Below are positions 43,801 through 50,999 of a stretch of DNA of 64,000 nt, piece after piece. Source of the DNA: an uncultured Cellulophaga sp. (GTDB taxonomy: Bacteria; Bacteroidota; Bacteroidia; Flavobacteriales; Flavobacteriaceae); contig CANLOV010000011.1 of NCBI GenBank assembly GCA_947492955.1, positions 43,042-107,041 on the forward strand. Direction: 5' to 3'. How positions within the stretch are numbered: position 1 is the first letter of the stretch; every line of letters begins with the position of its first letter. Position numbers and translations under genes: made by a program. The notes beneath the pieces are model-generated. The model ran no database searches, had not been told where the DNA came from, and worked only from the letters and a program-made list of their open reading frames with translations.

Positions 43801-45949
43801 TTGGTGCTAATTGTGTATAGCTTGCTGTATTTCTTGCTCCTCCTGTTCCATTAGGAACACGTTGAGATGAGTGATTATCTTTATCTCCTAACTCTCCTTC
43901 ATTTATTTGCGCTTCACCTGCATTTAATAATACTAATAATTCTGCATCGTCACTATCATTAGTATCATAAACAAATGCATCTACTATATTCGTTATTGTT
44001 ATAGCGGAATTATTAGGAAAATCTGTGGCATCTCCCGTATATAAAGCTACTGCATCTGCTCCGTTTTGTAATCCGTTACTTGGTATTACTATTGATACAT
44101 TGGGTACTGCTGCATTTCCTATTACAAAATATCCTTCAGCGTTTGTTGTATATCCATCTAAATCATAGGCTGCATAACTTTGGTTGTTAGAACCATTGTA
44201 GAATACTAAAACTAAACCATCTAATGCTGTATTTCCTACTCCACCATCGTACAATTCTACAAATTCCATCGTATCTGTACTTGGTGTATCTACATCTATT
44301 TCATTAATTAATATTGATGGTACTGGAGGTGCTGTTGCTGTTCCTTCTAACTTTATATCATCAAAACCTGCATAATCACTTCCTCCGTTTTGTTTTACAA
44401 ATAATGTGAGTTTTACAGATGTTACCGTATTAGGAATTGCCGTTGTTATAGTTTCCCATCCTGTTGTGCTATATGGACTCCCTTCTGTTATTATTTGTGC
44501 CCCTTGAGAAACCTCATCATAAAAAATTTCATAACTAATACTATCTCCATTAGCTACATCATAACCTACTACATTTACATTAAAAGACAATGCAACATCA
44601 CTATACCCTGAAACATCTACGGAATCAAAAGACAAAGTACCACCACTAGATGTTCCACAATTGCCTTCTAAATCTCTAACTCCAAAGAAATTAGCTCCTG
44701 TACTAGCTGCTCCGATAAAACCTACACTTGAAACTACATCCCAAACATCATTCCCACCATCGTTGCATGTAATTGGTGAGGTTACATAGCTCCATGTATC
44801 TGCTATTGCTCCTTCGTAACCTTGAAAAGCAATAAAATCTCCTGTTGGTGGTGTTACTATCACCTCTTCTTTTGTAGTTACCACTACATTATTACTACTT
44901 TCTGAAATATTATTTGCTGCATCTAATGCTTTTATCGTAAATGTATATGTGGTATTTGGTAGTAATTCTGTAGCAGTAAATGTTGTTCCTGTAACTACTC
45001 CTGCTAATGTTGCACCATTAAAAATTTGGTATGCTGTTACTCCTACATTATCCGTTGCTGCTCCCCAAGATAATACCGTTGTTGTTGCCGTTGTATTAGC
45101 AAAAACTAAATTAACAGGTGCAGTTGGTGCTTCAATATCTGTACTTGTAATTGCAAATCTGTCTTCTGCTTGTGGACCTCCCCAAATTGCTGTTGCAAAT
45201 GCTGGGTTATCTATAAACGGATTTCTGTTGCCTTGTATGCCTTCTAATAACACATTCCTGTTAATTTCTAACTGAGATACTGGATCTTCTACATTCCACT
45301 CTATAAAAATATCCATCATATCTGGATGATAGGTTTGTGCACCTGTACCTACTGCACTTGGTAAACACTGGTTTCCATATCGCAGATACATATACATCAT
45401 CATACGAGCAATGTCACCCTTAAATTCATCTCCAGGATACCACTTATTACCATCTATTAAACCTGCGTTTCCAGAGCCATCTGCAAATAGGTTATTACTA
45501 CGTAAAGAGTTAAATTGTACATCTGATGGTCTTAAATGATGTGCATCTGAACCCGGGCCTGTGCTTCCTAAATTTGGATTTCCTAATGACCTAGGGAATA
45601 TATGCTCTCTATTCCAATCGCCTACATTACCCCCATTATTAGTTACTCCTCTAGTTCTATCGTTCCTAATATCTGTATCTGTATCATCATATCCATATAT
45701 TAAAATTACTTTAGTTGGGTCTGTTGGATCTAAATCTGTTTGCATTAAAGCATTCCAAACTCCCAGTGTATAACTTAAATTAGTAACGTTAGTAGCTATT
45801 AACGTAGCTAAATTTGTTTTTAAATTATCTCCCGTTTGTGTAATATCTGTACCATTGTAATATGCTGGTGCCTGACTATATACATAAGCGCTGAATAATA
45901 ATAAACTAAGCCAAAATAAGATGAGCCTTCTAAAGTAATTTTTTTCCAT
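40829..45949 (-). CDS. Giant secreted two-nuclease protein with type IX secretion signal
   Basis: A 1706-residue protein with a Sec signal peptide. Domains in order: endonuclease I/EndA-NucM type (about 25-265; DWNREHIFPRSLGNP and SDAHHLRPSD), fibronectin type III (270-360), a jelly-roll ectodomain (365-540), two nearly identical lamin-tail-like domains (545-725 and 733-913), an OB-fold/DUF5689-like segment (920-1100), an endonuclease/exonuclease/phosphatase domain (1120-1413; VVAWNIEWFGDE, LLGDYNDDVDE, DHFPVSARF), two SprB repeats (1415-1565) and a type IX sorting domain (1625-1706; LKVYPNSIKNNLNIKL, ending KTRILVKR). It should be exported and bound to or released from the cell surface to degrade external DNA for nutrients or biofilm control. 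Confidence 0.92.
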   Translation of the reverse strand: MEKNYFRRLILFWLSLLLFSAYVYSQAPAYYNGTDITQTGDNLKTNLATLIATNVTNLSYTLGVWNALMQTDLDPTDPTKVILIYGYDDTDTDIRNDRTRGVTNNGGNVGDWNREHIFPRSLGNPNLGSTGPGSDAHHLRPSDVQFNSLRSNNLFADGSGNAGLIDGNKWYPGDEFKGDIARMMMYMYLRYGNQCLPSAVGTGAQTYHPDMMDIFIEWNVEDPVSQLEINRNVLLEGIQGNRNPFIDNPAFATAIWGGPQAEDRFAITSTDIEAPTAPVNLVFANTTATTTVLSWGAATDNVGVTAYQIFNGATLAGVVTGTTFTATELLPNTTYTFTIKALDAANNISESSNNVVVTTKEEVIVTPPTGDFIAFQGYEGAIADTWSYVTSPITCNDGGNDVWDVVSSVGFIGAASTGANFFGVRDLEGNCGTSSGGTLSFDSVDVSGYSDVALSFNVNVVGYDVANGDSISYEIFYDEVSQGAQIITEGSPYSTTGWETITTAIPNTVTSVKLTLFVKQNGGSDYAGFDDIKLEGTATAPPVPSILINEIDVDTPSTDTMEFVELYDGGVGNTALDGLVLVFYNGSNNQSYAAYDLDGYTTNAEGYFVIGNAAVPNVSIVIPSNGLQNGADAVALYTGDATDFPNNSAITITNIVDAFVYDTNDSDDAELLVLLNAGEAQINEGELGDKDNHSSQRVPNGTGGARNTASYTQLAPTPGAENGAVIVVPPTLASILINELDADTEGTDTMEFVELYDGGVGNTVLDGFVLVFYNGSNNQSYAAYDLDGYTTNAEGYFVIGNTAVPNVSIVIPSNGLQNGADAVALYMGDATDFPNNSTVTTNNLIDALVYDTNDSDDVELLVLLNAGEAQINEGGAGDKDSHSLQRFANGSGEALSTSTYVQAIPTPGAENGAILPPPTAISILEARNTIDGEVITVSGVLTVVDEFFGSAYLQDESGAIAIFDELVHGDGVFMVGDSITVTGTRATFREQIQIGTVTHVENNGTPNNPIEPLTITLNELANHPAELVRIENPSFPDPGDILFGNSNYQLTDASGTGELRIDNDVEAIVGLGQPETCTEITGVVGRFFEIHQILPRSQADMSCAEEYVPPTIPVQIPKDETFDVVAWNIEWFGDEANSPAAGNSMSDAIQKDSTKAVIRRLNADVYTVEEIADDALFAQMVNELPGYDYVLSPAVSRPNDTGVKQKVGFIYNTTTVNVVETKVLLESIHPLYNGGDDSALVDYPSTTDRFYASGRLPFLMTADVTIDGATEQINLVALHARANSGSDAQGRYDMRKYDVEVLKDTLDAQYANSKLILLGDYNDDVDETVADITVTTSSFEVYTADTTNYNIVSSTLSDAGFRSFVFRENMIDHIAITNELEENYINESVRVHYEFYDSDYATTTSDHFPVSARFQLKGLELVSITGTDVTCNETANGTATVVVTGGSKPYSYEWNNGQTTETVTALVAGTYSVIVTDTLGSEVTEEVLIEEPTPIRLSTTANTTVFLGYLAASCTTIGVTQIDGGVAPYTYEWNTKETTEELKVCPEETTTYSVIVTDAKGCTATAAITVDVDDVRCGNNPNKQKVQICYRGRTFCMPQWKAERYIKYYGATLGSCDGSQVVITNLKVYPNSIKNNLNIKLKSNEAADVKFVIFNCYGAKVFKKSEQLNKGETTLTYNLRYLSRGHYYLKVLVNGKVQKTRILVKR
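43200..44320 (-). repeat. Tandem 567-base repeat inside the giant nuclease gene
   Basis: Two copies of one segment lie in tandem with a shift of exactly 567 bases (189 codons). For example GGCTGCATAACTTTGGTTGT occurs at 43601 and again at 44168. Long blocks are identical at the base level, including third codon positions, so the duplication is recent or kept alike by gene conversion. Each copy encodes one lamin-tail-like domain. Confidence 0.85.
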
Positions 45950-46102
45950 AATTCATATAATTAGTTGAGCACTAAAATTACTGTAGTTAGTTTTGCTTTG
46001 AGTAAGTTTAATACTAATTAATTATTAAGGAAAGAATACTTTACTCTTTTTAGATATAACAATTATTTAATATTGTTTTTTAAAACTTTACTTTTAATTG
46101 TG

Positions 46103-46149
46103 ATAAGTAAAAAGCCTTTGAAGTTACACTTCAAAGGCTTTTTACTTAT
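46103..46149 (-). terminator. Strong intrinsic terminator after the SDR gene
   Basis: 22-base perfect arms (46103-46124 and 46128-46149) with a 3-base loop, containing AAAAAGCCTTTGAAGT and its complement. It lies 16 bases after the SDR stop and before the promoter region of the giant nuclease gene, both on the minus strand. Confidence 0.9.
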
Positions 46150-46165
46150 TTCTATATTTTAGTAC

Positions 46166-46915
46166 TTAAACTTGACTTAACCCTCCATCTACTTCTATCT
46201 CTATACCGTTAATGAAAGAAGCATCGTCTGATGCTAAAAATAAAGCTGTGTTTGCAATTTCTTCTGGTTTTCCAAACCTACCTAAAGGAATTTGTTCTCC
46301 AAATTCTTTTCCAAGTCCCTCAATAACATCTTGTGGCAATCCCATTTTCCCAAAAATAGGTGTCTCTATAGGTCCTGGAGCTATAGAATTTACTCTAATA
46401 CCTCTAGATTTAACTTCAGAAGCTAATACTCTGGCATAAGAGCGTACTGCTCCTTTACTTGCAGAATATACTCCAAAGCCATCAAATCCTTTTTGGTTAA
46501 CTACAGAAGTGGTAAATAAAATAGAACCACCATCATTTATAACTGGTAAAGCTTCTTTAACTGTTAAAATAGGCCCTTTTACATTAATATTAAATATCTC
46601 ATCATAATGTAATTCACTAATATCTGTTGCAGAAACTGGTGGCGCTATACCTGCATTAAGAAACAGAACATCTATACTACCATATTTTTCTTTTACAACT
46701 TTTATAAGCTTAACATTATCTGTTGGCTTGGCCACATCTGCTACAACTGTTATAAAATTACCCGTTAAATCTTTTGCAACGTCTTCTAAAGCTTCTTGTC
46801 TTCTTCCAGAAAGAACAACTTTAGCCCCTTCTTTTAAAAATAATTTAGCTGTTGCTAAACCAATTCCGCTATTTGCGCCTGTAATAACTGCCACTTTGTT
46901 TTTTAGTTTACTCAT
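46166..46915 (-). CDS. SDR family oxidoreductase (TetR-regulated)
   Basis: A 249-residue classical short-chain dehydrogenase: TGANSGIGLATAKLF near residue 13, NAG near 88, catalytic Ser in ILFTTSVVNQKG near 135, YSASKGAVRSYARVLASEVK near 150 and the C-terminal NGIEIEVDGGLSQV. It uses NAD(P) and acts on an unknown alcohol or carbonyl. It is the only gene after the TetR regulator on this strand, with a twin of the TetR-gene operator between them, so it is probably the regulator's main target. Confidence 0.92.
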   Translation of the reverse strand: MSKLKNKVAVITGANSGIGLATAKLFLKEGAKVVLSGRRQEALEDVAKDLTGNFITVVADVAKPTDNVKLIKVVKEKYGSIDVLFLNAGIAPPVSATDISELHYDEIFNINVKGPILTVKEALPVINDGGSILFTTSVVNQKGFDGFGVYSASKGAVRSYARVLASEVKSRGIRVNSIAPGPIETPIFGKMGLPQDVIEGLGKEFGEQIPLGRFGKPEEIANTALFLASDDASFINGIEIEVDGGLSQV

Positions 46916-46927
46916 AATACATGTTTT

Positions 46928-46953
46928 TTATTTGAAATGATTGTTTCAAATAA
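46928..46953 (-). promoter_or_regulatory. Operator for the TetR-type regulator, upstream of the SDR gene
   Basis: TTATTTGAAA (46928-46937) and TTTCAAATAA (46944-46953) are 10-base perfect arms around TGATTG. The core TTTGAAATGATTGTTTCAAA matches the site in front of the TetR gene (47551-47572) at 19 of 22 positions. It lies 12 bases before the SDR ATG. Confidence 0.75.
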
Positions 46954-46965
46954 GATTAAAAAAAA

Positions 46966-47547
46966 TTAAATTAACGTTTGTTTTATTATTTTTATGATGC
47001 TTTCTAATTGTTTCTTATTGTTTGTTAATATTCCCATCATTCTAAACCCTTGAATCGATGTGTACAAATACAAAGCATATTCGTTTGCTGTTCTTTCTTT
47101 ATTAATTAATAACTCTATTTGTCCTTTTGCTATAATCTCTTCTAACATATGAAGCATAAAGTCCTGATTATGAATTAAAAATTGTGTTATTGTCTTATCA
47201 TGGTTTGCCATTTCGGATTTACAGTTAACAATTAAACAGCCTTTATCTTCTTTATCATTAACTATATCTTCTAAATACAAAGCCATTAAAAAATCTATTG
47301 CTTCTATAGCATTAGATACTTTTAGCATACCATTTGTTATTCTTTCTTTATATATATTTTGGTAACTAGATAAACACTCCAAAAATAAATTTTGCTTACT
47401 ATTAAAGGTGTTATAAATACTTGATCTATTTAAACCTGTTGCATCTACAAGGTCTTGCATAGATGTTGCATTATACCCTTTATTATGAAATACATTAGTC
47501 GCTTGTTTTATAACCAATTCTTTATCGAAAGTTTTTACTTTAGGCAT
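46966..47547 (-). CDS. TetR/AcrR family transcriptional regulator
   Basis: A 193-residue protein with the N-terminal TetR helix-turn-helix (about 8-55; ATNVFHNKGYNATSMQDLVD, TGLNRSSIYNTFNSKQNLFL) and an all-helical ligand domain without a recognised subgroup. It lies 50 bases upstream of the SDR gene on the same strand. A palindrome 3 bases before its ATG, overlapping its -7 box, is repeated before the SDR gene, which suggests that it represses both itself and the SDR until a ligand, probably an aldehyde, ketone or phenolic compound, releases it. Confidence 0.93.
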   Translation of the reverse strand: MPKVKTFDKELVIKQATNVFHNKGYNATSMQDLVDATGLNRSSIYNTFNSKQNLFLECLSSYQNIYKERITNGMLKVSNAIEAIDFLMALYLEDIVNDKEDKGCLIVNCKSEMANHDKTITQFLIHNQDFMLHMLEEIIAKGQIELLINKERTANEYALYLYTSIQGFRMMGILTNNKKQLESIIKIIKQTLI

Positions 47548-47550
47548 GTA

Positions 47551-47572
47551 TATGAAATGAACGTTTCAAATA
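47551..47572 (-). promoter_or_regulatory. Auto-operator of the TetR-type regulator
   Basis: TATGAAATGAACGTTTCAAA with inverted arms TGAAA/TTTCA. The same 22-base core is found at 46931-46952. It overlaps the predicted -7 box TATATTTG (47574-47567, minus strand) and lies 3 bases before the ATG, so a bound repressor would block the polymerase. Confidence 0.75.
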
Positions 47573-47623
47573 TATAAATTATTTTTTAAATCGTTATAAA
47601 ATTTATTTCTGTTACATAAAACA

Positions 47624-47657
47624 ATAAAGCCTTTAGAGTTTGCTCTAAAGGCTTTAT
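47624..47657 (-). terminator. Intrinsic terminator after the MscS-type gene
   Basis: ATAAAGCCTTTAGAG (47624-47638) and CTCTAAAGGCTTTAT (47643-47657) are 15-base perfect arms with loop TTTG, placed just after the MscS gene on the minus strand. Confidence 0.85.
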
Positions 47658-47683
47658 AAATAATGGTTGTGTAGGTATACTAC

Positions 47684-48520
47684 TTATGCATCTTTGTGTA
47701 TTTCAACAGAGTGTGGATAAGGAATTTCTATACCAGCTTTATCTAATGCTATTTTACAGTTTTCTAAAGTTTCAAAATAAACATCCCAATAGTCGGTAGG
47801 ACTAGCATAAGGGCGCACAGCAAAATTTACTGAGCTATCTGCTAATTCAGATACATTTACAGATGGCGCAGGATCTTTTAATACTTTAGGGTTAGATTCT
47901 AATACATTTAATAATACTTCTTTAGCTTGTTTTATATCTTCTCCGTAACCAACACCTATTGTTAAATCTACACGCATTTTTCCTTCTGCTGTATAATTTA
48001 TGATATTTCCGTTGGCCATAGCTCCGTTAGGTACAATTGCTAATTTATTGTCTGGAGTTACTAATTTAGTAGTAAAAATTTCTATCTCTTTTACAACTCC
48101 TAATGTTCCTTGTGCTTCTATTACATCTCCTATTTTATAAGGTTTAAAAATAATTAGCAACACACCTCCGGCAAAGTTAGATAATGAACCTTGTAAGGCT
48201 AAACCAATAGCTAAACCAGCTGCTGCAATTACTGCGGCTAAACTTGTAGTTTCTATGCCTAAAGTAGAAATAACCGTTATTATTAAAAATATTTTTAGCG
48301 CCCAAGAAGAAAGGTTTATTAAAAATTTCTGAAGTGATTCGTCATAATTGTTTTTTGTCATGACTTTTTTAAGCACCTTCATTATCTTTTTAATTACCCA
48401 AGAACCAACAATATAAATAAGAATTGCTCCTATTACTTTTGGTCCAAATTCGGTAATAAATTTAAATCCTTGGTCTATCCATTTTTGAGACCCTTCTAGA
48501 ACTTGCCCTGCATCTTCCAT
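47684..48520 (-). CDS. mscS: Small-conductance mechanosensitive channel (MscS family)
   Basis: A 278-residue protein with three N-terminal spans (the first near 25-48), the pore helix AAVIAAAGLAIGLALQGSLS near residue 95, the family signature SNFAGGVLLIIFKPYKIGDV near 115, and a C-terminal cytoplasmic cage domain (about 130-275; TVEFA-type end ESNPKVLKDPAPSVNVSELA). It opens on membrane tension to release solutes after osmotic downshock. Length fits E. coli MscS. It has its own terminator. Confidence 0.95.
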   Translation of the reverse strand: MEDAGQVLEGSQKWIDQGFKFITEFGPKVIGAILIYIVGSWVIKKIMKVLKKVMTKNNYDESLQKFLINLSSWALKIFLIITVISTLGIETTSLAAVIAAAGLAIGLALQGSLSNFAGGVLLIIFKPYKIGDVIEAQGTLGVVKEIEIFTTKLVTPDNKLAIVPNGAMANGNIINYTAEGKMRVDLTIGVGYGEDIKQAKEVLLNVLESNPKVLKDPAPSVNVSELADSSVNFAVRPYASPTDYWDVYFETLENCKIALDKAGIEIPYPHSVEIHKDA

Positions 48521-48635
48521 AATTTTTTTTTAATGTTTGTTTTAGATTAGTATTCTTTTATAGTTTAGACACGAAAATAATGAGAAAGTCACACATAAGT
48601 AAGTACTTTTATGGTTAAGCTTATATTAATTCATA

Positions 48636-48676
48636 AAAAAACCTGTTTTAGAAGCTTCTAAAACAAGTTTTCTATA
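48636..48676 (-). terminator. Intrinsic terminator of the sigma/DUF4252 operon
   Basis: TGTTTTAGAAG and CTTCTAAAACA form an 11-base stem (about 48644-48665), extended by AAAC/GTTT flanks with one mismatch. It is followed by TTTTTTT on the minus strand, 15 bases after the last DUF4252 stop. Confidence 0.8.
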
Positions 48677-48690
48677 CTTAAAATGTAATT

Positions 48691-49236
48691 TTATTTATTT
48701 AATAGCTTCATTACTTCTTCTAATCCTTCTCCTTTGTAATCGGATTTTTCTAATAGTTTAACAGCATTCATTAAATGTGCTGGGTTCATGTTTTTTCCTA
48801 AAACTCTAATAAGTGCAAATCCTTTTTTGTTATCATTTCCGTAGATAACAACCTCATCTATAGCGTCTTCTTCTCCTAAATACTTTATAACTCCTTTTCC
48901 AAAAGCCGTATTTACTTTCATTAAATCTACATACTTATCATTCTTTAAAATAGCTTTTATATTTTTTTTCTCTACTTCATATGCTGCTTCATTATCTTCT
49001 GTTTTTTTAAATGCTAAAACATTTAACTTTTTTAACGACTTAAAGACTTCTTTTTCTTTATCATCTAAATCAATAGTATTAATATTAAGCATACTAGCAG
49101 GAACATCTATTGCTAAAAAGTTAGGGTTCTCCGAGTTGTCTACATAATACTCTTGTAAGCTTTTATTAGAAGAGCAACTAGCTAATACCATTATAAGGGC
49201 ACACACCATAATTACTTTATGTACTATATTTTTCAT
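48691..49236 (-). CDS. DUF4252 lipoprotein
   Basis: A 181-residue protein with a lipoprotein signal (ALIMVLASCSSNKS). The body is small alpha/beta with the DUF4252 pattern: LDDKEKEVFKSLKKLNVLAF near residue 57 and EEDAIDEVVIYGNDNKKGFA near 122. DUF4252 proteins are known only from Bacteroidota and have no established role; they typically follow an ECF sigma factor gene. It is the last gene of the operon, after a hairpin in the gap to the paralogous gene upstream. Confidence 0.85.
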   Translation of the reverse strand: MKNIVHKVIMVCALIMVLASCSSNKSLQEYYVDNSENPNFLAIDVPASMLNINTIDLDDKEKEVFKSLKKLNVLAFKKTEDNEAAYEVEKKNIKAILKNDKYVDLMKVNTAFGKGVIKYLGEEDAIDEVVIYGNDNKKGFALIRVLGKNMNPAHLMNAVKLLEKSDYKGEGLEEVMKLLNK

Positions 49237-49257
49237 GTTTATTGTTTTTTAGGTTTA

Positions 49258-49296
49258 TAAAAACCGCTACGAATATTTAAAATACTCGTAACGGTA
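49258..49296 (-). terminator. Hairpin between the two DUF4252 genes (partial terminator or processing site)
   Basis: On the minus strand ACCGTTACGAGTATTT pairs with AAATATTCGTAGCGGT (arms 49295-49280 and 49278-49263). The two imperfect positions are G-U pairs on this strand only, so the structure belongs to the operon's RNA. A short T run (TTTTTAT) follows. Confidence 0.65.
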
Positions 49297-49312
49297 CTAA
49301 CTAAAAGCTAAC

Positions 49313-49849
49313 TTATTTTTTACCTGCTTTATTTAGCTCTTGCGGTAGATTCATTTTAGAAGTAAGAGAGTTTATCTTATTTAAATCTATATCTCCTGTT
49401 AAGGATAATAGAACCGTTTCAAATTTTCTTCCATGTGCTTCTACATCTTTTATACCGGTTACAAACATTAACAATTCGCTTACATGATCATCGTCTTTAC
49501 CCTCTTTTATATAAAACTTAACATTTGTATCCTTATCTTTTATACGCATTAACTCTTCCATAGCCGAAGACTTAAGGTATTTATCTACAGACAGTTTCAT
49601 ATCTCCAGATATTTTTTTATCCTCTGTGGTAAATACTTTTAAGTTTTTAATACTTTTTGCTATATCCATAAAATCTTTAGCTTCTGGATCATCTATATCT
49701 ACCTCAATACCACTTAATAACCTAAACATACTCTTATTTACCACAATTGCGGTAACATCGTCTAAATCTTCGTATTTATCAAATAAAGATTGGGCAAATG
49801 TAGTTAGGGGTAATACAGCCATTACTACTAATATGATATATTTTTTCAT
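49313..49849 (-). CDS. Exported DUF4252 protein
   Basis: A 178-residue protein with a Sec signal peptide ending at TFAQ, followed by LFDKYEDLDDVTAIVVNKSM, the usual opening of DUF4252, then IKNLKVFTTEDKKISGDMKL near residue 70 and ELLMFVTGIKD near 125. It is a paralogue of the following lipoprotein gene but carries no lipid-attachment Cys. It sits 11 bases after the anti-sigma gene. The two DUF4252 proteins are likely structural or sensory envelope parts of the sigma factor's regulon. Confidence 0.85.
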   Translation of the reverse strand: MKKYIILVVMAVLPLTTFAQSLFDKYEDLDDVTAIVVNKSMFRLLSGIEVDIDDPEAKDFMDIAKSIKNLKVFTTEDKKISGDMKLSVDKYLKSSAMEELMRIKDKDTNVKFYIKEGKDDDHVSELLMFVTGIKDVEAHGRKFETVLLSLTGDIDLNKINSLTSKMNLPQELNKAGKK

Positions 49850-49860
49850 GATTTCTAATT

Positions 49861-50280
49861 TTAATTTTTATTGTAAATTTTTTGTTTTGTTTCTTCAAAT
49901 TTTGTTAAATAGCTTACTGTTTGGGTACCTTTTCCAAAATTTTCCGCTAATAGGTTTAATGCTCTTTTTGTTTCTTGGTAAGCATATTCTGCTTCTTTAC
50001 GTTCCTGGTATTTATTACCAAAATATATACCAAATACTAAAACTGCTACTGCTGCTATAGATGACCACTTATAAAAATTATTTTTAGTTTTTAATGGCAC
50101 TTGCTTTGTATACCGTTCTTCTTTGGCATTAGAAAAATACTGAAACATAGAGGTGTATTGTTCTAAATGCGGCGCCACATCTTTTTGCGAAAAATACGTT
50201 CTTAATGTTTCTTCTTCTGCAACTGTTGTTGTTGCTTCAAAATACTTTTCTAATAATTCTTCAATTTTAACTAACTCCAT
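49861..50280 (-). CDS. Membrane anti-sigma-factor-like protein
   Basis: A 139-residue protein. The N-terminal 75 residues are helical and acidic (ELVKIEELLEKYFEATTTVA, the anti-sigma zinc-finger-like start without the His/Cys ligands), followed by one span near 70-87 (WSSIAAVAVLVFGIYFGNKY) and a short coiled-coil periplasmic tail. It overlaps the sigma factor gene by 14 bases, and this coupling and layout are characteristic of anti-sigma factors. No sequence motif proves it, so the call rests largely on context. Confidence 0.75.
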   Translation of the reverse strand: MELVKIEELLEKYFEATTTVAEEETLRTYFSQKDVAPHLEQYTSMFQYFSNAKEERYTKQVPLKTKNNFYKWSSIAAVAVLVFGIYFGNKYQERKEAEYAYQETKRALNLLAENFGKGTQTVSYLTKFEETKQKIYNKN

Positions 50281-50776
50281 AGCTATGTTTTTGTACTAAT
50301 TTTTCTCTTACTGCTTTCCTTGCTCTAGATAATGCTACTCTTACTGCGGTAGGTTTCATATCTAACATTTTACTAATCTCATCCAAATCGTATTGTTCTA
50401 CGTCTCTTAATTGCAAAACCATTTTTTGTTGATCTGGTATCTCTTCTATAATTTTATTTACCCATGCCACACTATCGCTTACTTCTAATTGCTTTTGTAA
50501 AGAGGTATTTCCGTCTTCGTAATTAGAATGTACTAATCTTATATTATTAGATTGTTTAGACTTTAGTCTGTCTAAACAAAAATTCTTTGTCATAGTTATA
50601 GCAAAAGCTTCTACACTTTTATATTTTTCTATTTTCTCATTCTTAGACCATAATTTTAATAATATTTCTTGTGTTGCATCTTCAGCCTCTTCTGTAGACA
50701 CTAATAATCGTTTTGCTAAACGAAATAGTTTATCCTTAAAAGGCATTACTACATTTAAAAATTCTGACTGTTTCAT
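50267..50776 (-). CDS. ECF-type RNA polymerase sigma factor
   Basis: A 169-residue sigma-70 family protein. Region 2 (about 8-85) contains EAEDATQEILLKLWSKNEKI, and region 4 (about 110-160) contains IPDQQKMVLQLRDVEQYDLD and the recognition helix MKPTAVRVALSRARKAVREK. No region 1 or 3 is present, as in ECF sigma factors. It heads a four-gene operon with the anti-sigma-like protein and two DUF4252 proteins. Upstream at 50802-50823 an inverted repeat TATAACA/TGTTATA may be part of its promoter. Confidence 0.92.
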   Translation of the reverse strand: MKQSEFLNVVMPFKDKLFRLAKRLLVSTEEAEDATQEILLKLWSKNEKIEKYKSVEAFAITMTKNFCLDRLKSKQSNNIRLVHSNYEDGNTSLQKQLEVSDSVAWVNKIIEEIPDQQKMVLQLRDVEQYDLDEISKMLDMKPTAVRVALSRARKAVREKLVQKHSYGVS

Positions 50777-50999
50777 TTTAGTTGATCTTTGTTGCTGTTG
50801 TTATAACATTTTTAGGTGTTATATTAGGAAGACGACGCACAACGATTTTTGTTACAATTAATTTTTAAACTTTTAAATTGTAAGTATATTAGTAAAGTTC
50901 TAACTAATTAATGTACGAAAGATAAATAATTGTATTTATTTGTAATAAATAACGGAACAATAATTGTGGTATAAAAAGCACCTTAAGAAAATATTGAAT

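Noticed and set aside
43200..44320. Direct repeats considered as a CRISPR-like or satellite array
   Set aside because: Only two long in-frame copies with a 567-base period inside a coding gene; this is a domain duplication.
44949..45275. 108-codon antisense frame inside the giant nuclease gene
   Set aside because: Stop-free complement of a Thr/Val-rich coding region; no start context or homology visible.
40829..45949. Possibility that the giant ORF is two genes joined by error
   Set aside because: One continuous frame with a signal peptide at one end, a type IX sorting domain at the other, and linker domains throughout.
49626..50060. 144-codon plus-strand frame with hydrophobic stretches
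   Set aside because: It lies antisense to the DUF4252 and anti-sigma genes; the hydrophobicity mirrors Lys/Glu-rich codons on the other strand.
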